Position numbers and translations under genes: made by a program. Below, piece after piece: positions 39,130 to 48,324 of a DNA stretch of 64,000 bases. Positions within the stretch are counted from its first letter, which is position 1. Every line of letters begins with the position of its first letter. A model generated the notes under the pieces. It was given only the letters and a program-made list of their open reading frames with translations, did not search any database and was not told where the DNA came from. Origin of the DNA: Mycolicibacterium tusciae JS617 (GTDB lineage Bacteria > Actinomycetota > Actinomycetes > Mycobacteriales > Mycobacteriaceae); the NCBI RefSeq assembly GCF_000243415.2, contig NZ_KI912270.1, positions 2,604,001 to 2,668,000 on the forward strand, read 5' to 3'.

Positions 39130-40460
39130 TGTGGTGTCTCGGGACATCGCTGACACTTTTGTCTTGGGACATCGCTGACACTCATGGTGCCGGTTTGGGC
39201 TCGCGAGTGCGATAGGTACGGGTGTTTGGTTCGGCGGGTTGGTGGTAGCGGGCGGGGTCGGCGGTGAATGCGCGGACGAGTCGGTTGCCGCTGAAGATCG
39301 CGATGTGGTCACCGTCGCGGATGACGTCGCATTCGTGGCCGGCCCAGCGCAGGCCGACGTTGATCCTGTAGGGCGCAGCGCACACGTAGCCCGACTGCTC
39401 GCCGACGGTGTGGTGGCTGACGAACACGGGTGCGGGAAGTGGGCGGTCGGCTGGGCGGGCCTTGGCGGTGGCGTGAAACGCCTCGGCCGGGGTGGCTCCA
39501 CGCAGCGCACGGTGGGGCCGTTGGTGGTTGTAGAAGCTGCGGAACTCCTCGAGCAGGTCGTTGAGTTCGGCGACGGTGGCCGCCGGGTCCCGCGCGGACA
39601 GCCACTTCTTCAGTGTCTGCCAGAACCGCTCGATCTTGCCGCAGGTCTGCGGATGAAACGGTGCCGAGTTGATCGTGCGCACACCAAGGGCGCGCAGGTT
39701 GATCTCGAACGCCGATTCATGCGCATGGAATCTACCGGTGTAGACGATTCCGTTGTCCGACAACGACATCGACGGTATCCCACACTCGTCGATACCAGCC
39801 ATGATGACCGACCAGACGAGGTCACCGTCGGCGTCGCCGGCATCGGCGCGCAACCCCACGGCATAGCGGGAGTGGTCATCGAGGCTGCCCGCGATGGCCA
39901 CCGCACTGCCACCGGCAAGCCACCATCCGGTCCAATCTGACTGCCAGCATTCATTGGGCCGCGCGAACACGAACCGCTTCGTCGCCGACTTCGGACGTTT
40001 CTGCGGCTGCGGGGTGATCAGCCCGCGGCGGGTCAGGATCTGCCACACCGTCGACGGCGACGGCACTGCCTGCACACCGTCGCGTTGCAATGACCACACG
40101 ATCGATTGGGCGCCGTGATCTCGCCCCTGCTCGATCAACTGTTTGCGGCGGCGCACCACCAGGTCCTCGACCTCGGGGCAGGTCTGACCCGGCGAGGTCA
40201 ATGGCCGTCGGGACCGATCCTGCAGCCCGTCGATCCCACCGTCACGGAAGTGCCCACGAAACTTGTAGAACGTCTGCCGACTGATGTGCTCGCGGCGACA
40301 GAACTCCGCCACGTTGTCCACTTGCCCGGCCAACGCCGCAGCCATCCGAATGTCCATTGCCGTCACCTTCTGGGCCATGAACCATCGTGGTCGAGGCCCT
40401 ACTCAGGTGTCAGCGATGTCTCAAGACATACCGGTGTCAGCGATGTCCCCGAACAGGACA
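39130..40460 (-). mobile_element. IS481-family insertion sequence, copy 2
   Basis: This 1331-bp element has the same ends, orientation and length as copy 1 and 15-bp target duplications. One base difference was noticed (40251 T versus 27445 C). Near identity points to recent transposition. The two copies are direct repeats 12,806 bp apart. Confidence 0.95.
39182..40378 (-). CDS. IS481-family transposase, copy 2
   Basis: This 398-residue transposase is identical to copy 1 apart from His at residue 43, immediately after the helix-turn-helix. The catalytic Asp, Asp and Glu motifs are intact. No frameshift or internal stop codon is seen. Confidence 0.95.
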   Translation of the reverse strand: MAQKVTAMDIRMAAALAGQVDNVAEFCRREHISRQTFYKFRGHFRDGGIDGLQDRSRRPLTSPGQTCPEVEDLVVRRRKQLIEQGRDHGAQSIVWSLQRDGVQAVPSPSTVWQILTRRGLITPQPQKRPKSATKRFVFARPNECWQSDWTGWWLAGGSAVAIAGSLDDHSRYAVGLRADAGDADGDLVWSVIMAGIDECGIPSMSLSDNGIVYTGRFHAHESAFEINLRALGVRTINSAPFHPQTCGKIERFWQTLKKWLSARDPAATVAELNDLLEEFRSFYNHQRPHRALRGATPAEAFHATAKARPADRPLPAPVFVSHHTVGEQSGYVCAAPYRINVGLRWAGHECDVIRDGDHIAIFSGNRLVRAFTADPARYHQPAEPNTRTYRTREPKPAP

Positions 40461-40475
40461 TCACGCTCAGCGTGA
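40461..40475. repeat. Target site duplication, right side, IS copy 2
   Basis: TCACGCTCAGCGTGA is identical to 39115-39129. Confidence 0.95.
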
Positions 40476-40480
40476 CCAGC

Positions 40481-40492
40481 CACGCCGAAATC
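40481..40492. terminator. Right arm of the hairpin split by IS copy 2
   Basis: CACGCCGAAATC complements 39098-39109 and matches the right arm of the intact hairpin at 11904-11915. It lies 14 bases past the 3' end of the manC-type gene. Confidence 0.7.
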
Positions 40493-40506
40493 GCACTCAG
40501 TTGCGT

Positions 40507-41583
40507 TTAGACGTCGGTCGAGTAGCGAATTCCGCCGTCGGGGATCGTGACGCCCGGCCACACCCGCGCACCGCGCAGCAGCTCACAGCGCGCGCCGATG
40601 TCGGCGCCGTCGCCGATCACGCCATCGCGGATCAGCGCGCGTGGCCCGATGCGGGCACCAAAGCCGATGATCGAGCGTTCGATCACCGCACCCGCGCCGA
40701 CCTTGGCGCCGTCGAAGATCACCGCGCCGTCCAATCGTGCGCCGCCGGCGATCTCGGCGCCGCGACCGACCACCGTGCCGCCGATCAGCAGCGCACCGGG
40801 CGCGACGCTTGCGCCGTCGTGGACCAGCTCCTCGCCGCGGTGCCCATGCAGCGCCGGTGACGGCACGATTCCGCGGACCAGGTCGGCGGAGCCACGCACG
40901 AAATCCTCGGGTGTGCCCATGTCACGCCAGTAGGTGGCGTCGACATAGCCACACACCCGAAGCCCGTCGGCAAGCAGCGCCGGGAACACGTCGCGCTCAA
41001 CGGACAGCGCGCGCCCCTTCGGGATGCGCTCGATGACCTCGCGCTTGAACACGTAACTGCCGGCGTTGATCTGGTCGGTGGGCGGGTCCTGCGTCTTCTC
41101 CAGGAACGCGGTGACCACTCCATCGGAATCTGTCGGCACGCAGCCGAACGCCCGCGGATCGCCGACGCGGACAAGGTGCAGGGTCACATCGGCGTCGTTG
41201 GTCTCGTGGCTGTCAAGGAGCGCGCGCAGATCGGCACCGGACAGCACATCACCGTTGAAAACCAGCGCGGTGGAATGCCTCAGCTTCGACGCCACGTTGG
41301 CAATGCCGCCGCCGGTGCCCAGGGGCTCCCTCTCGACGACATACTCGATCTGCAGGCCCATTTTCGATCCGTCGCCGAACTCCGACTCGAACACCGCCGC
41401 CCTGTACGACGTGCCGAGCACGACATGCTCGATGCCGGCTTCCGCGATCCTCGACAACAGGTGGGTCAGGAACGGCAGACCCGCGGTCGGCAGCATCGGT
41501 TTGGGGGCCGACAGCGTCAACGGGCGCAATCGGGTGCCCAGACCGCCGACCAATATGACGGCATCCACTTCCGCCGGATTCAT
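40507..41583 (-). CDS. manC: Mannose-1-phosphate guanylyltransferase (Rv3264c-like)
   Basis: This 358-residue sugar-nucleotide pyrophosphorylase has the signature VILVGGLGTRLRPLT near the N-terminus and left-handed beta-helix hexapeptide repeats after about residue 255. In M. tuberculosis the orthologue makes GDP-mannose from mannose-1-phosphate and GTP; it is named manB or manC in different sources. The start and the wbbL stop share one base (TGATG). It forms an operon with rmlD and wbbL. Confidence 0.88.
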   Translation of the reverse strand: MNPAEVDAVILVGGLGTRLRPLTLSAPKPMLPTAGLPFLTHLLSRIAEAGIEHVVLGTSYRAAVFESEFGDGSKMGLQIEYVVEREPLGTGGGIANVASKLRHSTALVFNGDVLSGADLRALLDSHETNDADVTLHLVRVGDPRAFGCVPTDSDGVVTAFLEKTQDPPTDQINAGSYVFKREVIERIPKGRALSVERDVFPALLADGLRVCGYVDATYWRDMGTPEDFVRGSADLVRGIVPSPALHGHRGEELVHDGASVAPGALLIGGTVVGRGAEIAGGARLDGAVIFDGAKVGAGAVIERSIIGFGARIGPRALIRDGVIGDGADIGARCELLRGARVWPGVTIPDGGIRYSTDV

Positions 41584-42479
41584 CAGCCCAGTCCCCCCTT
41601 TGCCTGCTTACGCCGAGAATTGCGCACCACCAGGCCTGCGCGCGCACTGAGAGCGGCCTTGATTGTCCACCGCAGCGGCGCCTGTGACCAGTGCGGATAC
41701 CGATCCGCCAGGAAAGTGTAGGTACTGGTGTGGTGGGCGGCCAAGTTGCGGGCAGGATCACGCCCTGTCGCGTGGCCCTTGTCGTGCAAAATCTCAGCCG
41801 ACGGCACGTACACGTTCTGCCAGCCCGCGCGGCCCAGGCGATCTCCTAGGTCAACGTCTTCCATGTACATGAAGTAGCGCTCGTCGAACCCGGCTACCTC
41901 ATCGAACGCCGCCCGCCGCAGCAACAGACACGAGCCGGACAGCCATCCGACGGGCCGTTCGCTGGGCACAAGCCTGGCCTGCCGGTAGGCCGCGGTCCAG
42001 GGATTGGAGCGCCACAGCGGCCCGACGACCGCGTGCATGCCGCCCCGGATCAGGCTGGGCAGATGGCGCGCCGACGGGTACACCGTGCCGTCCGGATCGC
42101 GGATCATCGGTCCCAACGCACCCGCCCGCGGCCAGCGCGCCGCCGCGTCCAAGAGGATGTCGATGCTGCGCGGCCCCCACTGGACATCGGGATTGGCGAC
42201 GATGAAAAACTCCGAGATCGACTGAGCTGAAGTATCTTTGGAGAACTCGTCGACGGCGCGGTTCACCGCGCTGCCGTAGCCGAGGTTTGCACCCGTGCGC
42301 AGCAGGCGCACGTTGGAATAATGTTGGAGCGCCTCCTCGGGCGCGCCGTCGGTGGACCCGTTGTCGGCCATGATGACCGTCACCGCACGATCGGTGGCAT
42401 GCGACAACGACGCCAGGAACCGGTTCAGATGTGGCCCCGGTGAATACGTCACCGTCACGACCACTAATTCGCCGCTCAC
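41583..42479 (-). CDS. wbbL: Rhamnosyltransferase WbbL
   Basis: This 298-residue GT2-family enzyme adds rhamnose from dTDP-rhamnose to decaprenyl-PP-GlcNAc, making the linker between peptidoglycan and arabinogalactan. ADNGSTDG binds nucleotide, and MEDVDLGDRLG holds the acidic catalytic or metal motif. The GTG at 42479 opens the third copy of a 26-bp tandem repeat; two upstream copies carry alternative start codons. It is essential in mycobacteria. Confidence 0.93.
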   Translation of the reverse strand: MSGELVVVTVTYSPGPHLNRFLASLSHATDRAVTVIMADNGSTDGAPEEALQHYSNVRLLRTGANLGYGSAVNRAVDEFSKDTSAQSISEFFIVANPDVQWGPRSIDILLDAAARWPRAGALGPMIRDPDGTVYPSARHLPSLIRGGMHAVVGPLWRSNPWTAAYRQARLVPSERPVGWLSGSCLLLRRAAFDEVAGFDERYFMYMEDVDLGDRLGRAGWQNVYVPSAEILHDKGHATGRDPARNLAAHHTSTYTFLADRYPHWSQAPLRWTIKAALSARAGLVVRNSRRKQAKGGLG

Positions 42480-42531
42480 GCGCCGGCCACTAATTCGCCG
42501 CTCACGCGCCGGCCACCAATTCATCACTCAA
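42454..42531 (-). repeat. Three 26-bp tandem repeats at the wbbL start
   Basis: In the minus direction units run 42531-42506, 42505-42480 and 42479-42454. They begin TTGAGTGATGAATT, GTGAGCGGCGAATTAG and GTGAGCGGCGAATTAG. Each starts with a possible initiation codon; the third is the chosen wbbL start. The first is diverged and the last is partly overwritten by coding sequence. Confidence 0.85.
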
Positions 42532-42554
42532 GGTCGTCACTCACGGCGTAGAGA

Positions 42555-43421
42555 TTAACCGGCGTGCTTGGCGAGCGCGGCGGCCAGCGCTTCGCGCCAT
42601 GGCCGCAGTGGAGTCAGCCCCGCTTCGGCCGACAGCGCAGAAGACAGCGCCGAGTACGGGGGCCGCGGCGCGGGCCGCGGATGGTGGTCGCTGCCGACGG
42701 GGCGAACCCGGGCAGGATCGGCGCCCACAGCCTCGAATACCGCCTGCGCCTGCTCGTAGCGACTGACCTCGCCTCCATTGGCGGCATGCAGCAGCGGTTC
42801 GGAAATGTTGCCTTCGGCCACCTCGAGCAGCGCGCCCACCAGGTCGGCGGCATAAGTCGGCGAACCAATCTGGTCGGCCACCACGTCCACCGGCTGATCC
42901 CCTGCGGCCAGCCGGCGCATCACGGCCACGAAGTCGCCTCCGTCTCCGCCCTCGTAGACCCACGCCGTTCTGACAATATGCGCGTCGGGCATCGCGGCGA
43001 GCACCGAGAACTCACCTGCCAGTTTGGTCCGGCCGTAGACGCCCTGCGGTCCGGTCTCGTCGTCAATCTCATACGGGCGCCCCTTTGCGCCGTCGAACAC
43101 GTAATCGGTGGAGATATGAATGAAGTCAGCTCCCGCGCGTGCACAGGCTTGAGCGATATTGGCAGGCCCGACCGCGTTGACGGCGTGAGCGCGCGCTTCG
43201 TCGGACTCTGCCGCGTCGACCTTGGTGTACGCCGCACAGTTGATCACCACATCGCCGGGTTCGATGAATCGCTCGGCTGCGCGGGCGTCGGTGATATCCC
43301 ACTCAGAAGACGTCAGCGCCAGCACATCGCGGCCTCGACTACCCGCCTGAACTGCCAATTCACGCCCGACCATGCCGCCGGCGCCGGAGATAACGATTCG
43401 ACCATTTTCTCGAAAACCCAT
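42555..43421 (-). CDS. rmlD: dTDP-4-dehydrorhamnose reductase
   Basis: This 288-residue short-chain reductase makes dTDP-L-rhamnose, the donor for WbbL. The Rossmann motif GAGGMVGRE (13-21) and the YGRTK catalytic Tyr-Lys pair are clear. The ATG MGFRENGRIVISGAGG is chosen from fold position. It is divergent from the LCP gene with 67 bases between, and feeds wbbL in the same operon. Confidence 0.93.
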   Translation of the reverse strand: MGFRENGRIVISGAGGMVGRELAVQAGSRGRDVLALTSSEWDITDARAAERFIEPGDVVINCAAYTKVDAAESDEARAHAVNAVGPANIAQACARAGADFIHISTDYVFDGAKGRPYEIDDETGPQGVYGRTKLAGEFSVLAAMPDAHIVRTAWVYEGGDGGDFVAVMRRLAAGDQPVDVVADQIGSPTYAADLVGALLEVAEGNISEPLLHAANGGEVSRYEQAQAVFEAVGADPARVRPVGSDHHPRPAPRPPYSALSSALSAEAGLTPLRPWREALAAALAKHAG

Positions 43422-43488
43422 AGTGCCGAGTCTGGCACGCCGACCCGCGCTACCCACTCTGCGCCCTTTTCGCAAGTAACCTGGGCTG

Positions 43489-44952
43489 ATGCCCGCTCGT
43501 ACTCTCCGTGTCATCGCCGTGTCGATGGCATTGGCGATCGTCGTCGGTACAGGCGTCGCATGGGGCAAGATCCGATCGTTTGAATCCGGCATCAATCACA
43601 TCTCGCCCATCTCGCTGGGCGGCGGCGGTGAAGACGGTGCGATCGACATCCTGCTGGTCGGCGTGGACAGCCGCACGGATGCGCACGGAAACCCGCTGAC
43701 CCAAGAAGAACTGGCCACGCTGCGGGCCGGCGATGATGAGGCGACCAATACCGACACCATCATCTTGGTGCGGATCCCCAACAACGGGGAGTCTGCGACC
43801 GCAATCTCGATCCCGCGTGACTCCTACGTCGAAGCGCCAGGTGTCGGGAAGATGAAGATCAACGGCGTCTACGGTTCGGCTCACTTCGAGAAGCTGGTCG
43901 AGCTGGTCGAAGAGGACGGTTTGGACAAGGCACAGGCGGAGCCGCAGGCTGTCGAGGCCGGCCGCGAAGCGTTGATCAAGACGGTGGCGAGTCTGACCGG
44001 CGTCACCGTCGACCACTACGCCGAGATCGGGCTCCTCGGATTCTCCCTCATCACCGACGCCCTCGGCGGCGTCAATGTGTGCTTGAAGAATCCTGTCTAC
44101 GAGCCACTTTCGGGAGCAGACTTTCCTGCGGGTTGGCAGAAGCTCAGTGGCCCACAGGCGCTGAGCTTCGTCCGCCAGCGCCACGATCTGCCCCGCGGCG
44201 ACCTCGACCGGGTGGTACGCCAGCAGGCGGTGATGGCATCGCTTGCCCACGAAGTGATCTCAAGCAAGACGCTGTCCAGCCCGTCGACCCTGAACAGGCT
44301 CGAGGATGCGGTACAGCGCTCGGTGGTGCTCTCCGACGGCTGGGATGTCATGGAATTCGCGGAGCAGTTGCAGAAGCTCGCGGCGGGCAACGTCGCCTTC
44401 GCCACGATTCCCGTGCTCCAGGAGAACGGCTGGAGCGACGACGGAATGCAAAGCGTGGTGCGGGTTGACCCCTCCGATGTCAAGGATTGGGTCGACGGAC
44501 TGCTGCACGACCAGGACGAGGGCAAGACCGAGGAACTCGCGTACACGCCGGAGAAGACGACTGCCGATGTCGTCAACGCCAGCGACATCAACGGGCTTGC
44601 CTCCGCGGTCTCGAACGTACTGACCAACAAGGGCTTCTCGGCCGGTAGCACAGGCAACCACGAGGGCGGCCCGGTGACGAACAGCCAGGTGCAGGCTGCC
44701 ACGGCCGACGACCTTGGCGCGCAGGCGATCTCCAAGGATTTGGGCGGGCTGCCTATCGTCGAGGACTCTTCGGTGGCTCCCGGGTCGGTGCGGGTCGTGC
44801 TGGCCGCCGACTACACGGGTCCCGGTTCGGGTCTCGACGGTATCGACCCGACGCTGACCGCCGACCCGGTGGCAGCCGGGCCCACCGAGGAGGATCCGCT
44901 GGCGTCGCCGATCATCACCGCAGGTTCCAACGACCCGGAGTGCGTCAACTAG
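43489..44952 (+). CDS. LytR-CpsA-Psr ligase (Rv3267/Lcp1-like)
   Basis: This 487-residue protein has an N-terminal membrane anchor (about 7-25), an LCP catalytic domain (about 60-260, with ILLVGVDSRTD and SIPRDSYVE) and a C-terminal LytR_C domain (about 360-450). It attaches arabinogalactan to peptidoglycan outside the membrane. Its neighbours rmlD and wbbL make the linker it transfers. It corresponds to Rv3267. Confidence 0.93.
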   Translation: MPARTLRVIAVSMALAIVVGTGVAWGKIRSFESGINHISPISLGGGGEDGAIDILLVGVDSRTDAHGNPLTQEELATLRAGDDEATNTDTIILVRIPNNGESATAISIPRDSYVEAPGVGKMKINGVYGSAHFEKLVELVEEDGLDKAQAEPQAVEAGREALIKTVASLTGVTVDHYAEIGLLGFSLITDALGGVNVCLKNPVYEPLSGADFPAGWQKLSGPQALSFVRQRHDLPRGDLDRVVRQQAVMASLAHEVISSKTLSSPSTLNRLEDAVQRSVVLSDGWDVMEFAEQLQKLAAGNVAFATIPVLQENGWSDDGMQSVVRVDPSDVKDWVDGLLHDQDEGKTEELAYTPEKTTADVVNASDINGLASAVSNVLTNKGFSAGSTGNHEGGPVTNSQVQAATADDLGAQAISKDLGGLPIVEDSSVAPGSVRVVLAADYTGPGSGLDGIDPTLTADPVAAGPTEEDPLASPIITAGSNDPECVN

Positions 44953-44954
44953 AC

Positions 44955-45659
44955 GTGACCACAATCAGTTCGGCCATCCTCGATCCGCTCATGGCTTCCG
45001 ATCCCGCCGGTCCTCGGATCACCTACTACGACGACTCGACCGGCGAGCGAATCGAGTTGTCCACCGCCACATTGGTGAACTGGGCGGCCAAAACCGGCAA
45101 TCTGCTGCGCGACGAAATGGGTGCCGGACCGTCGCACAGAGTCGCGGTGCTGTTGCCCGCGCATTGGCAGACGGCCGCGGTGTTGTTCGGGATCTGGTGG
45201 ATCGGTGCCGAAGTCGTCACCGGCGGGGCTGCCGACATCGCGCTGTGCACGGCCGAGCGGCTCGGCGAGGCCGACGACGCCGTCGGGATGGGTGAGATCG
45301 CGGTGCTGTCACTGGACCCGTTCGGCAAGCCGGTGCCCGATCTTCCTGTGGGCCTGACGGATTACGCGACCGCGGTGCGCGTGCACGGCGACCAGATCGT
45401 CCCCGAGCGGAATCCCGGCGCCGCGCTGGATGGCCGGTCGGTGACCGACGTGCTGTCCGGTGCGCAGGCGGCCGCTGCCGCCCAAGGTCTCACCGCAGAC
45501 GACCGCCTGTTGTCCACGGCCGACTGGACGAACGCGGATGACCTGACTGAGAATCTGCTGGCGGTTTTTGCGATCGGTGCGTCGCTGGTGCAGGTGGCGA
45601 ATCAGGATGCCGCAGCGATGGATCGACGCCGACAAACGGAGAAGATCACCCGGGGTTGA
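44955..45659 (+). CDS. TIGR03089 family protein (Rv3268-like)
   Basis: This 234-residue protein resembles the N-terminal part of adenylate-forming enzymes (VNWAAKTGNLL, HWQTAAVLFGIWWIGAEVV) but lacks the full AMP-binding core, as in TIGR03089. Function is unknown. The GTG start lies two bases after the LCP stop codon, so the two are cotranscribed. Confidence 0.8.
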   Translation: MTTISSAILDPLMASDPAGPRITYYDDSTGERIELSTATLVNWAAKTGNLLRDEMGAGPSHRVAVLLPAHWQTAAVLFGIWWIGAEVVTGGAADIALCTAERLGEADDAVGMGEIAVLSLDPFGKPVPDLPVGLTDYATAVRVHGDQIVPERNPGAALDGRSVTDVLSGAQAAAAAQGLTADDRLLSTADWTNADDLTENLLAVFAIGASLVQVANQDAAAMDRRRQTEKITRG

Positions 45660-45682
45660 GCCAAAAGTGTCACGCTGAAATC

Positions 45683-47095
45683 ATGATCAATCGACGGCAG
45701 TTCATGGTCGCGGGCGCGCTATCTGTGGCGGGGGCGACAGCAGCCTGCTCGCCGTCACCATCGGGCGTCCCCGCTGCCCCGGACCTCACCCTGGCTGCCG
45801 GTGAGACCGAGATCGACATCGGCGGCGCCACCCTGAAGACCTGGGCATACGGAAATAAGGTCCCCGCTCAAGAGATTCGCGTGCGCAAGGGTGAGCGACT
45901 GCGGGCCGCATTGACCAACGCCATGCCGCAGGACGTCACTGTGCACTGGCACGGCATTGCGATCGTCAACGATATGGACGGGGTACCGGTTCTGACCCAG
46001 GACGCGGTGCCGAACGGGCAGACATTCAACTACGACTTCGTGGTGCCCGACGCCGGAACCTATTATTTCCATTCACATGTCGGCACCCAACTCGACCGCG
46101 GCCTGTACGGCCCGTTGATTGTCGAGGACCCCAACGAGAAGGTCGACTACGACGACGAACTCGTTGTCGTGCTGGATGATTGGATCGACGGCACCGGCAC
46201 GAACCCCGATCAGGTCTTCGAGAACCTACGCAAGACGGGTATGAAACCGATGGGGCCCGGCGGCCCGGGCGTGAGTCCGACCAGCCCGCTCGGAAAGGAC
46301 GGCGGCGATGTCACGTACCCCTACTTCATCATCAACGGCCGCGGACCAGGAGGTCCGGAGGTCGTGGATTACCGGATGGGCCAACGGATCCGACTGCGGG
46401 TGATCAACGCGGGCTCCGATACCGCGTTCCGGGTGGCGGTGCCCACCACGTCCATGCGGGTCATTCAAACCGACGGCTACCCGGTGGTGCCGGTCGAAGC
46501 GGAGTCCGTGATTCTGGGCATGGGCGAACGGGTGGACGCGATCATCACCGTGAGCGAGTCGCTTCCGGTGATCGCCGTACCGGAGGGCAAACAGGGCCAC
46601 GCCCGGTTGAACATGCGGGTCAACCACGCGCCCACCGCGGTGAACATCGACGAGTTCGTGTCGTCGGTACGCGCTCAGATACCGCTGAACACCGCCACGC
46701 TGTCACCAACCCCGGAGGTGACTCTGCCGGCAAAGGAACCCGATCAAATCATCGACGCGCACCTGGCCGGGCCCGTCAACGGTTACACCTGGCCGATCAA
46801 TCAGAAGCTGTACGACCCACCGCGCGACGGCATCGCCGTGAAGCCGAACCGACGCGTACGGATCCGCTACATCAACGACTCGATGATGTTTCACCCGTTG
46901 CACCTACATGGCCACACGTTTCAGGTGATGAACGGCCGCATTCCGAGGGCCCGCAAGGACACTGTGCTGGTGCCGCCAATGCAGACCGTCGAGGTCGACT
47001 TCGACACTGACAACCCGGGCCGGTGGATCACCCACTGCCACAACACCTATCACCTCGAGGCGGGGATGGCGACATTCCTCGAGTACGAGCGCTGA
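45683..47095 (+). CDS. Tat-exported multicopper oxidase lipoprotein
   Basis: This 470-residue protein has a twin-arginine signal (RRQFM at 4-8) ending in lipobox AAC (Cys22) and two visible cupredoxin regions with copper ligands HWHG (88-91), HSH (130-132), HPLHLHGH (404-411) and HCHNTYH (451-457). It probably oxidises Cu(I), Fe(II) or phenolics outside the membrane, like mycobacterial MmcO. It occupies the slot where M. tuberculosis carries Rv3269-Rv3273, including the metal ATPase ctpC. Confidence 0.9.
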   Translation: MINRRQFMVAGALSVAGATAACSPSPSGVPAAPDLTLAAGETEIDIGGATLKTWAYGNKVPAQEIRVRKGERLRAALTNAMPQDVTVHWHGIAIVNDMDGVPVLTQDAVPNGQTFNYDFVVPDAGTYYFHSHVGTQLDRGLYGPLIVEDPNEKVDYDDELVVVLDDWIDGTGTNPDQVFENLRKTGMKPMGPGGPGVSPTSPLGKDGGDVTYPYFIINGRGPGGPEVVDYRMGQRIRLRVINAGSDTAFRVAVPTTSMRVIQTDGYPVVPVEAESVILGMGERVDAIITVSESLPVIAVPEGKQGHARLNMRVNHAPTAVNIDEFVSSVRAQIPLNTATLSPTPEVTLPAKEPDQIIDAHLAGPVNGYTWPINQKLYDPPRDGIAVKPNRRVRIRYINDSMMFHPLHLHGHTFQVMNGRIPRARKDTVLVPPMQTVEVDFDTDNPGRWITHCHNTYHLEAGMATFLEYER

Positions 47096-47097
47096 GC

Positions 47098-48261
47098 CTA
47101 CTTCAGCAGTGCGCGTGACATCACGACGCGTTGAATTTGGTTGGTGCCCTCGTAGATCTGGGTGATCTTGGCGTCGCGCATGAACCGCTCGACGGGGAAG
47201 TCGACGGTGTAGCCGTAGCCGCCGAACAGCTGCACGGCATCGGTGGTCACCGACATCGCGACGTCAGAGGCGTAGCACTTGGCCGCCGAGGAGATGAATC
47301 CCAGGTCGGGCTCGCCACGTTCGGCACGCGCCGCGGCGGTGTACACCATCAGCCGGGCCGCCTCGATCTTCATCGCCATATCGGCGAGCATGAACTGCAC
47401 GGCCTGAAAATCGGCGATGCGTTGCCGGAACTGCTTGCGCTCCTTGGTGTATTCGATCGCCGCCTCCAATGCACCCTGGGCGATGCCGACGGCCTGGGCG
47501 CCGATGGTCGGTCGGGTGTGATCCAGGGTCGCCAGCGCGGTCTTGAAGCCGGTGCCCTCGTCGCCGATGATGCGGTCACCGGGTATGCGGCAGTCTTCGA
47601 AGTACAACTCGGTCGTCGGGGAACCCTTGATGCCCAGCTTGCGTTCCTTTGCCCCGACGGCGAACCCAGGATCATCCTTATGCACGACGAACGCCGAGAT
47701 ACCGTTGGCGCCCTTGTCCGGATCGGTCACCGCCATCACCGTGTACCAGGTGGAGTGCCCGCCGTTGGAGATCCAGCATTTGGCGCCGTTGAGGACCCAG
47801 TCGTCACCGTCGCGGCGCGCACGGGTGCGCATGGACGCCGCATCGCTGCCCGCTTCACGTTCCGACAGTGCATACGACGCCGCGGCTTCGCCGGCCGCGA
47901 TGCTGGGCAGCACCTGCTGCTTGAGTTCCTCGGACCCCCGTAACAGCAGACCCATCGTGCCCAGCTTGTTGCAGATCGGGATCAACGACGAGGACGCACA
48001 CACCCGCGCGACTTCCTCGATGACGATGCACGCCGCCACCGAGTCCCCGCCCTGGCCGCCGTACTCCTCGGGGATGTGGATCGCGGCCATCCCCGATGCG
48101 GTCAGCGCCGCAAGGGCCTCATCGGTGTAGCGCGCCTTCTCATCGACGTCCGCGGCGTACGGCGCGATCTCCTTGTCGCACAGGTCGCGCAGCACCGCGC
48201 GCAACTCGAGGTGCTCGTCAGCAAGCTTGAAAGCATCAAACGACGGGTTTCCGATGGCCAT
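47098..48261 (-). CDS. fadE25: Acyl-CoA dehydrogenase FadE25
   Basis: This 387-residue flavoenzyme performs the first oxidation of fatty-acyl-CoA in beta-oxidation or branched-chain degradation. Family signatures include SEREAGSDAASMRT and YEGTNQIQR near the C-terminus. It matches Rv3274c. Its 3' end is two bases from the multicopper oxidase stop codon, so little terminator space exists. Confidence 0.93.
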   Translation of the reverse strand: MAIGNPSFDAFKLADEHLELRAVLRDLCDKEIAPYAADVDEKARYTDEALAALTASGMAAIHIPEEYGGQGGDSVAACIVIEEVARVCASSSLIPICNKLGTMGLLLRGSEELKQQVLPSIAAGEAAASYALSEREAGSDAASMRTRARRDGDDWVLNGAKCWISNGGHSTWYTVMAVTDPDKGANGISAFVVHKDDPGFAVGAKERKLGIKGSPTTELYFEDCRIPGDRIIGDEGTGFKTALATLDHTRPTIGAQAVGIAQGALEAAIEYTKERKQFRQRIADFQAVQFMLADMAMKIEAARLMVYTAAARAERGEPDLGFISSAAKCYASDVAMSVTTDAVQLFGGYGYTVDFPVERFMRDAKITQIYEGTNQIQRVVMSRALLK

Positions 48262-48324
48262 GGCAACTCCTTGCTACTCGCCGGTAACTTTACCGTCCCG
48301 TCGTCCTGATCCGATTCGCGGCTG

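Noticed and set aside
26324..40460. Composite transposon
   Set aside because: The two IS copies bracket conserved core genes in ancestral order, so the interval was not mobilised as a unit.
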